From assembly GCF_042675745.1 (NCBI RefSeq), contig NZ_JBHTJM010000002.1:248001-312000 (forward strand): a DNA stretch of 64,000 bases. Direction: 5' to 3'. This document shows positions 44,298-51,265 of this stretch, piece by piece. This stretch comes from Pseudofulvibacter geojedonensis. GTDB lineage: Bacteria > Bacteroidota > Bacteroidia > Flavobacteriales > Flavobacteriaceae. Position numbers and translations under genes: made by a program. The notes beneath the pieces were generated by a model that saw nothing but the letters and a program-made list of their open reading frames with translations, was not told the DNA's origin and made no database searches. Within the stretch, counting starts at the first letter, position 1. Each line of letters opens with the position of its first letter.

Positions 44298-45032
44298 ATG
44301 AGAATAATTACACTTCTTTTCGTTTTCCTTTTTATGAACGATTCTTTCAAACAAAATCAATTAAATTTTCCTAGAGTAAAAGAAGCCTACCAAATAAAGC
44401 ATTTAGGTGCTCAAACCAATCTCAAAAAACACGGTTTAAACCCAAATCAATTTCATTTATATATACGAGTATTCAAACACGATGGAATTGTTGAGCTTTG
44501 GGGCAAAAACCCCAACCAAAATGAATATACTTTATTTAGAGAATATGATATATGTGCTGCTTCTGGAGACTTAGGCCCTAAACGAAAACAAGGAGACTAC
44601 CAAGTGCCTGAAGGATTTTACCATATAGATCGATTCAATCCTAAAAGTAAGTTTCATCTTTCTTTAGGTGTAAATTATCCCAATGCATCGGATAAAATTT
44701 TAAGCCATCAACAAAAACCTGGGGGAGATATTTTTATTCATGGTGATTGCCAAACAATTGGTTGCATACCCATAACCAATAATGAAATAAAAAGCTTTTA
44801 TGTGTACTGTGTAGAAGCTATTAATAATGGTCAGAAAAAAATACCTGTTACTTTTTTTCCTGCAAAAATGGAAGGAGACAATTTACTTTTCTTGAAGGAA
44901 ATCAATACTAGTAGTAAAACCAAACAACTTTGGAAAGAGCTTGAAAAAGGGTACCAATATTTTAATGAATACAAACAATTACCAACTGTTTCTTTTTTAA
45001 ACAACGGTAGACACCTAATTAATGGTAAATAA
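44298..45032 (+). CDS. YafK/DpaA-like L,D-transpeptidase-fold protein
   Basis: A 244-residue protein with an N-terminal signal-like segment (about 1-17). The YkuD-fold catalytic motif is present: H148 and C156 in IHGDCQTIGCIPI. Preceding blocks, ASGDLGPKRKQGDYQVPEGFYHI and FHLSLGVNYPNASD, match the YafK (DpaA) subfamily, which in E. coli cleaves the Lpp-peptidoglycan link rather than cross-linking peptides. Bacteroidota lack Lpp, so the substrate is unknown. It follows the 5'-nucleotidase pair, with 69 nt between. Confidence 0.85.
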   Translation: MRIITLLFVFLFMNDSFKQNQLNFPRVKEAYQIKHLGAQTNLKKHGLNPNQFHLYIRVFKHDGIVELWGKNPNQNEYTLFREYDICAASGDLGPKRKQGDYQVPEGFYHIDRFNPKSKFHLSLGVNYPNASDKILSHQQKPGGDIFIHGDCQTIGCIPITNNEIKSFYVYCVEAINNGQKKIPVTFFPAKMEGDNLLFLKEINTSSKTKQLWKELEKGYQYFNEYKQLPTVSFLNNGRHLINGK

Positions 45033-45119
45033 TTACTGTTAACAACTTTAAGAAGAACTAACTATAATGTGTAAGAAAAATAACTATTTTTAAAACTCAA
45101 TACTAATTATTTTACTATT

Positions 45120-45299
45120 ATGGAAAACATTCAACAGCCACAAATGGTTCCTGTCTCTCATTTAGTACAGGAAGAGAAAGTGGCTTTTTACAAAAACACC
45201 TATACACATGTTGCTGGTGGAGTTCTAGCTTTTATCATTGCTGAATTTATTTTATTACAATCTACAGCGTTAAAAAGTTTTTATTGGAATAATGAGTAA
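45120..45299 (+). CDS. N-terminal fragment of Bax-inhibitor-1-family protein (59 aa)
   Basis: A short frame beginning MENIQQPQMVPVS with a cytoplasmic tail and one TM helix (VAGGVLAFIIAEFILLQ), ending NNE-stop. It corresponds to the N-terminal tail and first TM of flavobacterial BI-1/YccA proteins, which are normally one chain of about 230 residues. The stop TAA overlaps the start of the next frame by 8 nt (ATGAGTAA). Skipping one A at the junction would give an uninterrupted protein, so this may be a frameshift rather than a separate gene. Confidence 0.7.
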   Translation: MENIQQPQMVPVSHLVQEEKVAFYKNTYTHVAGGVLAFIIAEFILLQSTALKSFYWNNE

Positions 45300-45828
45300 T
45301 ACATTTTCTTGGTTGTTATTATTAGGAGCTTTTATGCTGGCGACTAATTATGCTGAAAAAATGGCTTTACAAACAGCTGATAAAAACAAACAATATTTAG
45401 CTTATGGTATATATATATTAGCAGAAGCATTAATTTTTGTACCCTTATTAGGTATTATTATAGACTTTGTTCCTAACAGTGAGACATTACTTACCAAAGC
45501 AGCCATAGTTACATTGTCTCTATTTACAGGTTTATCTGCTGTGGTTTTTATTACTAAAAAAGATTTTTCATTTTTAAAATCAATTTTAACCATTGGTTTC
45601 TTTTTAGCCATTGGTTTAATTATAGCCGGTGCTATATTTGGTTTTGATTTAGGCTTATGGTTTTCTGTAGGTATGTGTGTTTTAGCTGCTGGTTCTATTT
45701 TATACCAAACATCTAATTTAATTCACAATTATTCTAACGACCAATACATACCTGCAGCATTAGGATTATTTGCTTCTTTAATGTTATTATTCTGGTACAT
45801 TATACAAATCTTTTTATCTAGAGATTAA
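45292..45828 (+). CDS. Bax-inhibitor-1/YccA-family membrane protein, C-terminal six TM
   Basis: A 178-residue frame with six hydrophobic segments (SWLLLLGAFMLATNYAEKM, YGIYILAEALIFVPLLGII, LTKAAIVTLSLFTGLSAVVFI, ILTIGFFLAIGLIIAGAIFG, LWFSVGMCVLAAGSILYQT, AALGLFASLMLLFWYIIQI) and the family ending FLSRD. It is the larger part of a BI-1/TMBIM protein that normally begins with the tail and TM encoded just upstream. Either the protein is made in two parts by coupling at ATGAGTAA, or the gene is frameshifted. The family is linked to membrane stress and ion leak; the specific role is unknown. Confidence 0.88.
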   Translation: MSNTFSWLLLLGAFMLATNYAEKMALQTADKNKQYLAYGIYILAEALIFVPLLGIIIDFVPNSETLLTKAAIVTLSLFTGLSAVVFITKKDFSFLKSILTIGFFLAIGLIIAGAIFGFDLGLWFSVGMCVLAAGSILYQTSNLIHNYSNDQYIPAALGLFASLMLLFWYIIQIFLSRD

Positions 45829-45852
45829 ATAACTTATTCATATAAAATTTTT

Positions 45853-45884
45853 AAAAGCGTTTAATTATTTTAAACGCTTTTTTT
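45853..45884 (+). terminator. Terminator after the BI-1 gene
   Basis: AAAAGCGTTTAA pairs with TTAAACGCTTTT (12 bp) and is followed by more T. Confidence 0.85.
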
Positions 45885-45932
45885 GTAAGTCAATTTTATT
45901 TTACCGACTTAGCAGTTATAAATAATTTTATA

Positions 45933-46331
45933 ATGAAAAGGTATACTCCATTCATTCTCAGACTCATTGTGGCTGTCATTTTAATTCAGACATTACGTTT
46001 TAAACTTACTGCACATCCAGATAGTGTATATATTTTTGAAAAAATTGGATTAGAACCGTTTGGAAGAATTGGTATTGGAATTCTAGAACTAATTGCAGGT
46101 ATCTTATTATTAATCCCAAGAACTGTTTGGGCCGGAGCTACCCTAACATTAGGCTTAATTGGTGGAGCTATCATGATGCACTTAACCCAGCTAGGTATAG
46201 AAGTAATGTATAAAGGAGAGCCAGATGGCGGACAATTATTCACTACAGCCTGTATAACTTTTGTACTGAGTGCTATTATTTTATTTTTATACAAAAAAGA
46301 TATACCAATTATTGGCAAGTGTTTTGCTTAA
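45933..46331 (+). CDS. DoxX-family integral membrane protein
   Basis: A 132-residue four-TM protein: TM1 about 7-21 (FILRLIVAVILIQTL), TM2 48-66 (GILELIAGILLLIPR), TM3 72-91 (TLTLGLIGGAIMMHL), TM4 106-122. The topology and the IGILELIAGILLLIPRT block fit the DoxX family, which includes redox-associated membrane proteins. It sits between two strong terminators, so it is monocistronic. No cofactor-binding residue identifies its role. Confidence 0.88.
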   Translation: MKRYTPFILRLIVAVILIQTLRFKLTAHPDSVYIFEKIGLEPFGRIGIGILELIAGILLLIPRTVWAGATLTLGLIGGAIMMHLTQLGIEVMYKGEPDGGQLFTTACITFVLSAIILFLYKKDIPIIGKCFA

Positions 46332-46351
46332 TACAGATACTTAATATACTT

Positions 46352-46385
46352 AAATAGCGTTAATTAAATAATTAACGCTATTTTT
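46352..46385 (+). terminator. Terminator after the DoxX gene
   Basis: AAATAGCGTTAAT pairs with ATTAACGCTATTT (13 bp), with two further A-T pairs inside, then TT. It ends only 6 nt before the next ATG. Confidence 0.8.
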
Positions 46386-46390
46386 AATTA

Positions 46391-47116
46391 ATGCAAAAAC
46401 TAACTTTTATATTCATTATATTTAGTATTCTTTCATGCAAAGAGGATATTTACCGCAAATCTCTTATTTACAGTTTAAACCAAGATATTGAAGAATATTC
46501 AATAACAAAAAACTTATATCATATAAATAATGATGAAAATTCGCCTAGTTTTAGAAGAGTAATTCAACTTGATAGTGCTTTAGCTACTTTAAAAGAGACT
46601 CCTAAAAAAGATTTTATTAAACAAAAAGAATACATCTTAACTTTTTTCAAAAACTACTACTTAGTTCAAGACAACTTTTTAACTAATAAATTCTCTAAAA
46701 CAGACTCTTTTATCAATCAACTATATTTATATAGAAATATTGAGTTATTACGCTATCACAATATGAGTCTTTATTGTTCCCATTTAGCAAATAAAAGAGG
46801 TTGTGGATTTACTAGAATTGAGGCTTTATTAGAATATAGCCAACAAGAAGACTCTTTTCGTTTTTTTGAATACAGATTAGGTGAATTAAACATTCCGTTA
46901 TTTAATCAAGAAATAGAATTAAATATTAATAACAACAATAATCCTGTAAAATATTTCAACCTAAAATTTAATGATCATAAAATATGGTACATAGACATTA
47001 ACAATTCCCAAAATAAGAACATTCAAATAAACGGAACCATTCTATCAAAAAAAACTAGGAATATTGATTTCTTCAAGAAGCATCAAACCATTAAACAAAA
47101 TTATTCTTTTAAATGA
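46391..47116 (+). CDS. Unknown lipoprotein A (tandem pair)
   Basis: A 241-residue lipoprotein (signal MQKLTFIFIIFSILSC, acylated Cys 16). After it comes a predominantly helical segment (about 25-130, ATLKETPKKDFIKQKEYILTF) and a polar beta-rich C-terminal part with Asn-rich stretches (IELNINNNNNPVKYFNLKF). I do not recognise a family. It overlaps the next lipoprotein by 4 nt (ATGA), and the two have the same plan, so they may work together or be distant paralogues. Only 6 nt separate the upstream terminator from its ATG. Confidence 0.8.
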   Translation: MQKLTFIFIIFSILSCKEDIYRKSLIYSLNQDIEEYSITKNLYHINNDENSPSFRRVIQLDSALATLKETPKKDFIKQKEYILTFFKNYYLVQDNFLTNKFSKTDSFINQLYLYRNIELLRYHNMSLYCSHLANKRGCGFTRIEALLEYSQQEDSFRFFEYRLGELNIPLFNQEIELNINNNNNPVKYFNLKFNDHKIWYIDINNSQNKNIQINGTILSKKTRNIDFFKKHQTIKQNYSFK

Positions 47117-47883
47117 AACATTGGCTTTACATAATATGCTTGGTTTTCATCTTTATTTCTTGTAAAAAAGAAAATGAGATCGAACAGCTTTTCAAAGGAT
47201 ATATTTGGGAAAAGAAAAAAGATTTAATCAGTGAACATGAAACTTTTGTTAATATTGTAAGTAGATTATCTAATGATCAACCTAATAAATATAATTCTGG
47301 TCGCAAACACATCAATAAACTCTTAAAAACTTTCAAGCAATTTGACAGTACACATACAGAAGTTATATCATTGAAAAGCTACCAAAATCTAAACAATCAG
47401 CTACAAGAATTAAACAATCTATACTTCAATAAGAATCAAGCTATCAGCTTAGATTCGCTTCATTCTTTTCATTTAGAAAACAAATACTTGAAAGATATTG
47501 TTACCGTAAACTTTTACAAATTCATAAACCAATCTGCTTCAGAAATTATAAACCCAACTCCAGATTTAAAAAAAGATGATATTAATTTTACTCATAAAAA
47601 ATTAAATGACTCTGTTACTAGAATCTTTATTCACTCAAAAGAAATATACAGCAATAGGAATCATTTTCAATATGATAATTTATTTCAATTAGATTCTATT
47701 ACTGATAAGTACGGGCAAAAAATAGAAGTTTTACAAAGTCAACCATTTAATGAAAGTTTTTCTTTTGAAATAGACAAAAAACACTTGAACGATTCTCTTT
47801 TTATAAAAGGACATGTTTATATGAAAGAAGATGACAGTACTATTTTTAAGATATTAATCGACCAAAAACTTATACTTAACTAA
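47113..47883 (+). CDS. Unknown lipoprotein B (tandem pair)
   Basis: A 256-residue lipoprotein (MKHWLYIICLVFIFISC, Cys 17) with a long helical N-terminal half (EQLFKGYIWEKKKDLISE, NNQLQELNNLYFNKNQ) and a strand-rich C-terminal part (SFSFEIDKKHLNDSLFIKGHVY). No known family is evident. The organisation mirrors lipoprotein A. The low GC and the lack of housekeeping relatives suggest a lineage-specific envelope pair. Convergent with the T9SS gene at 48081. Confidence 0.8.
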   Translation: MKHWLYIICLVFIFISCKKENEIEQLFKGYIWEKKKDLISEHETFVNIVSRLSNDQPNKYNSGRKHINKLLKTFKQFDSTHTEVISLKSYQNLNNQLQELNNLYFNKNQAISLDSLHSFHLENKYLKDIVTVNFYKFINQSASEIINPTPDLKKDDINFTHKKLNDSVTRIFIHSKEIYSNRNHFQYDNLFQLDSITDKYGQKIEVLQSQPFNESFSFEIDKKHLNDSLFIKGHVYMKEDDSTIFKILIDQKLILN

Positions 47884-48032
47884 AATATTCACATTTAAGA
47901 CGTTTTTAAAGCTACAACTATTTCTGTTATATATCAACAGACAACTATAACACTACCTATAAAGCTTATTCTATGTATGGTTTCATTTCTAAAACACAAT
48001 CTCCAATTCTACAATTATGACCGCTAAAACAA

Positions 48033-48057
48033 AAGCCTACGCTAATAGCGCAGGCTT
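48033..48057 (-). terminator. Terminator of T9SS cargo gene (GCCTGTGC family, diverged)
   Basis: AAGCCTACGCT-AAT-AGCGCAGGCTT has one mismatch in an 11-bp stem, T-rich after it on the minus strand. It is related to the terminators at 30507 and 31919. Confidence 0.75.
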
Positions 48058-48080
48058 GTATATCAATAAATAATTTGAAA

Positions 48081-51000
48081 TTACTTTTTTATAATCCTAA
48101 CAGTTTCTTTTGTTCCGTTAATACTAACTTTCACAAAATAAACTCCCGTATTTAAATCTGAAAAATCTAATTCATAAGCTGTTAAGTTTGGCTGAACAGT
48201 TCTAACTGTTTGTCCCAACATATTTATAACAGATAATGCTTCGATATTATTTTTAGCGCTTACAGTTAGTTTATTCTCTACTGGATTAGGGAAATATGTA
48301 AAGTTTTTCTCTAAGCTAACTTCTTCTACATCTAATATTGCATAAGTATCAACTCTAAAATCTTCTACATAAAAATCAAAATCTTCCACATCATTTGTAG
48401 TTCCTTCTGTTCCCCAAAATGCAAACTTAGTTGTTGCTGAAGTGTAAGCAGACAGGTCGTACACTTTTTCTTCTCCAGTATTAGATGGTGTATTTGCTCT
48501 ATTAAATCTTTCTAAAGTTTCCCATGTAGCACCATTATCATTAGAAATTAATATTCTTACCTCATCATCGCTCCCCATAGTTCCTGGATTCGTACTATTA
48601 TAAGCCGTTACTCCTACTTTAACAGACATTGCTAAGTTACCTGCAGATAAATCGAACGTAGGTGACACCAACCAATCTCTTGCTTGGTTTAAATAAAGAT
48701 TGATTCTTGCTGATTTTCCATTTGCTGCATTATATAAATAATTAGAAGAAAGCCAACTGCTGTTTGAAGGCCAAGTAGTTCCGCCTAACTCTCCATAACG
48801 CTCTTCCCAACAAGCCCCAGGAAATACAGAAAAATTATTTGTATAAGCTGGTGTAATAGCTGTACAAGTTGTTTGAAACATAAAAGGTCCAGACCAAGAA
48901 CTATAACCCGAAGCCCCACAATTAGCTCTTACATAAAATTCATAATTAGTAGAATCAGTTAAACCCGTAGCATTATAAGAATTAGCTGTTACTATTGTTC
49001 CAGCTCCTGTAGGTACTCCAGATCCTTGCGCTTGAACTACTACTTCCCATTGTGACTCAGAACTCCCTCCAGAGGTCCAACCTAAATTAGCGGTAGTAGC
49101 AGTTATATTGGTTGCTGTTAAGATATCTGGCTCTCCACAAGTAGTTGCTGTTCTAATTTTAAATTCATTTATATATATATAACAATCTTCCGCATCATCT
49201 ACCGTTCCTTCTGTTGCCCAAAATGCAAACTTGGTAGTTGCAGAAGTATACGCAGCTAAATTATACACCTTAACTTCTCCAGTATTAGAAGGTGTGTTAC
49301 CTGCATTAAACGTTTCTAAATTAATCCAGTTAGCTCCATCATCATTAGAAATTAATACTTGTACTTGATCATCAGACCCCATAACAGTAGACCCTGTAAC
49401 TCCTATATTATATCTTAATTCATAACCACCCGCAGACAAATCGAATGTTGGAGAAACCAACCAATCACTATCACCAACATTGTACAAGTTTATCAATGCT
49501 GAATTCACAGCTCCTGTATTTAAAAAAGGTGCAGATCTCCACGCCCCATCTGCATTATTTGGACCTGCCGCTATACTTGTATCATTTCCTTCTTGCCAAC
49601 AATTTCCTGGATAAGGAGTAAAGTCATTTGTATAACTTGGTGTAATAGTAACACAAGGAGTTTGAAAATTATACGTATGCCAATAACTAACTCCATTAGC
49701 ACCACATTTTGCTCTCACACTAAATGCATAGTTAGCACCAGGTGTTAAACCTGTTGCATTATAAGAATTGCTTGTTACGACTTCATTTGCAACCATTGAA
49801 ACTCCTATTTCTTGCAAAATTATATCCCATTCTGATTCTCCACTACCTCCAGATATCCAACTTAAATCAGCCGTAGTAGCAGTGATATTAGATCCTGAAA
49901 CTGAACTTGGGCTCATACAAGGAATTGACTGAACTATAAAGTTATCTATATAAACATTATAATCTTCTGGATCATCTACTGCTCCTTCTGTTGCCCAAAA
50001 TGCAAACTTAGTAGTAGCAGAAGTTATTGCAGATAAATTATATATCTTTTGTACTCCTAAATTAGACAGTGTATTTCCTGAATAGAAAAATTCTAAAGTA
50101 TTCCATGTTGCTCCGTTATCAATAGAATATAATACTCTTACTTCATCATCTGATCCCATACCAGATGCGTCTCCAGAAAAAGACTCTGTAATTCCTATAT
50201 CAAATCTTATTTCATAACCTCCAGCAGATAAATCAAAAATTGGAGAAATCAACCAATCACTATCGCCAGTATCTTTCAAGTTTATTCTTGCAGCCCCTGA
50301 ACTACCTACATTTAAGAATCCATCTGTAACCCATGCTCCATCTGCATAATTTGGACCAGTTGCTACATCTGTATCATTTCCTTCTTCCCAACAGTTCACT
50401 GGAAATGCAGCAAAATCTTGTGTGTAAGTTGGGGTAAAAACCGTACAAGGTGTTTTAAAAACATGTGGGCCACCCCAGTTTGTATAACCAGATGCGCCAC
50501 AATTAGCTCTTACATAAAATTCATAATTTGTCTCAGGTGTTAAACCTATCGCACTATAAGGATTACTGTTTATTGGCGCTCCAGATTCAGTTGGTACTGT
50601 ACCTCCTGCTGCTTGCAAAACTATTTCCCATCCTGTTTCACCCCCTCCAGCACTCCATGCTAAATTTGCAGAAGTAGGTAAAATATTAGTAGCGGTTAAA
50701 TTATTTGGTTCTAAACAAGGTGGTGCAGGAACTGTTATCATAAAAGAAGCTTCCAGCTCTTCGGTTGTTCCCTCACAAGTTCCATTTACATCTGTATCGG
50801 TGCCATCATTTGGCGTAACTCCTCCGTTATTACCAATAACATTACCGTAGGCAGTTACAGTGATTAACGTTCCGTCCCAAGAATCGTCATATGCATCATA
50901 ACAATTCACATAATAATTCCCCGGGGCTAAATTAATGTCTTGATTAATTAAACCAGTGCCGTTACAAATGGTTCCATTTCCTTGTCCCCATACTTGAGTT

Positions 51001-51152
51001 CCTGCTCCGTTAATAGCTGTTGTAATATTTACCCATTTTTCAGAATGGTAACTCCCTCCTGATGTGGTAATATTAATTGTGCTTTGCGCATTAACACTCC
51101 AAAAAGAAGTAATTAATAGCATTATAAACAAATAGATAATTCTTCTCATCAT
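48081..51152 (-). CDS. T9SS-secreted protein with three FN3 + choice-of-anchor J repeats
   Basis: A 1023-residue exported protein with signal peptide (M)MRRIIYLFIMLLITSFWSVNAQ; two adjacent ATG codons (51152 and 51149) are equally possible. After an N-terminal domain (25-145) with YYVNCYDAYDDSWDG, it carries three tandem modules of about 260 residues: FN3-like at 148-236, 411-500 and 672-762, and anchor-J-like at 237-410, 501-668 and 763-935, each with DWLvSPtFDLSAG and KFAFWatEGt blocks. A T9SS type A sorting domain covers 950-1023. Likely a surface or extracellular binding protein; no catalytic residues are seen. Confidence 0.9.
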   Translation of the reverse strand: MMRRIIYLFIMLLITSFWSVNAQSTINITTSGGSYHSEKWVNITTAINGAGTQVWGQGNGTICNGTGLINQDINLAPGNYYVNCYDAYDDSWDGTLITVTAYGNVIGNNGGVTPNDGTDTDVNGTCEGTTEELEASFMITVPAPPCLEPNNLTATNILPTSANLAWSAGGGETGWEIVLQAAGGTVPTESGAPINSNPYSAIGLTPETNYEFYVRANCGASGYTNWGGPHVFKTPCTVFTPTYTQDFAAFPVNCWEEGNDTDVATGPNYADGAWVTDGFLNVGSSGAARINLKDTGDSDWLISPIFDLSAGGYEIRFDIGITESFSGDASGMGSDDEVRVLYSIDNGATWNTLEFFYSGNTLSNLGVQKIYNLSAITSATTKFAFWATEGAVDDPEDYNVYIDNFIVQSIPCMSPSSVSGSNITATTADLSWISGGSGESEWDIILQEIGVSMVANEVVTSNSYNATGLTPGANYAFSVRAKCGANGVSYWHTYNFQTPCVTITPSYTNDFTPYPGNCWQEGNDTSIAAGPNNADGAWRSAPFLNTGAVNSALINLYNVGDSDWLVSPTFDLSAGGYELRYNIGVTGSTVMGSDDQVQVLISNDDGANWINLETFNAGNTPSNTGEVKVYNLAAYTSATTKFAFWATEGTVDDAEDCYIYINEFKIRTATTCGEPDILTATNITATTANLGWTSGGSSESQWEVVVQAQGSGVPTGAGTIVTANSYNATGLTDSTNYEFYVRANCGASGYSSWSGPFMFQTTCTAITPAYTNNFSVFPGACWEERYGELGGTTWPSNSSWLSSNYLYNAANGKSARINLYLNQARDWLVSPTFDLSAGNLAMSVKVGVTAYNSTNPGTMGSDDEVRILISNDNGATWETLERFNRANTPSNTGEEKVYDLSAYTSATTKFAFWGTEGTTNDVEDFDFYVEDFRVDTYAILDVEEVSLEKNFTYFPNPVENKLTVSAKNNIEALSVINMLGQTVRTVQPNLTAYELDFSDLNTGVYFVKVSINGTKETVRIIKK
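48345..50711 (-). repeat. Three tandem FN3/anchor-J modules within the T9SS gene
   Basis: Three consecutive units of roughly 790 nt encode modules with strongly similar protein blocks (for example TSATTKFAFWATEG in all, the third with GTEG). The third unit is the most diverged. Confidence 0.75.
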
Positions 51153-51199
51153 AAAAATAGATTTTTTGACTTTGATTAGTATTGTAATTAAAAGTTTTA

Positions 51200-51232
51200 C
51201 AAAACTACCACTGAGTGAATTATCTTCACAAA
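51200..51232 (-). promoter_or_regulatory. Promoter of T9SS gene: TTTG-N21-TAGTTTTG
   Basis: Minus-strand -33 TTTG (51229-51232) and -7 TAGTTTTG (51200-51207) are 21 nt apart, fitting the Bacteroidota consensus spacing. This is the most complete match in the window. Confidence 0.6.
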
Positions 51233-51265
51233 GGTTGCACCTTTCAATATAAAAGGGATTACCTT

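Noticed and set aside
45986..46318. 110-codon open frame antisense to the DoxX gene
   Set aside because: It lies wholly opposite a well-supported membrane protein gene, has no recognisable motif, and hydrophobic codons read in reverse commonly give such frames.
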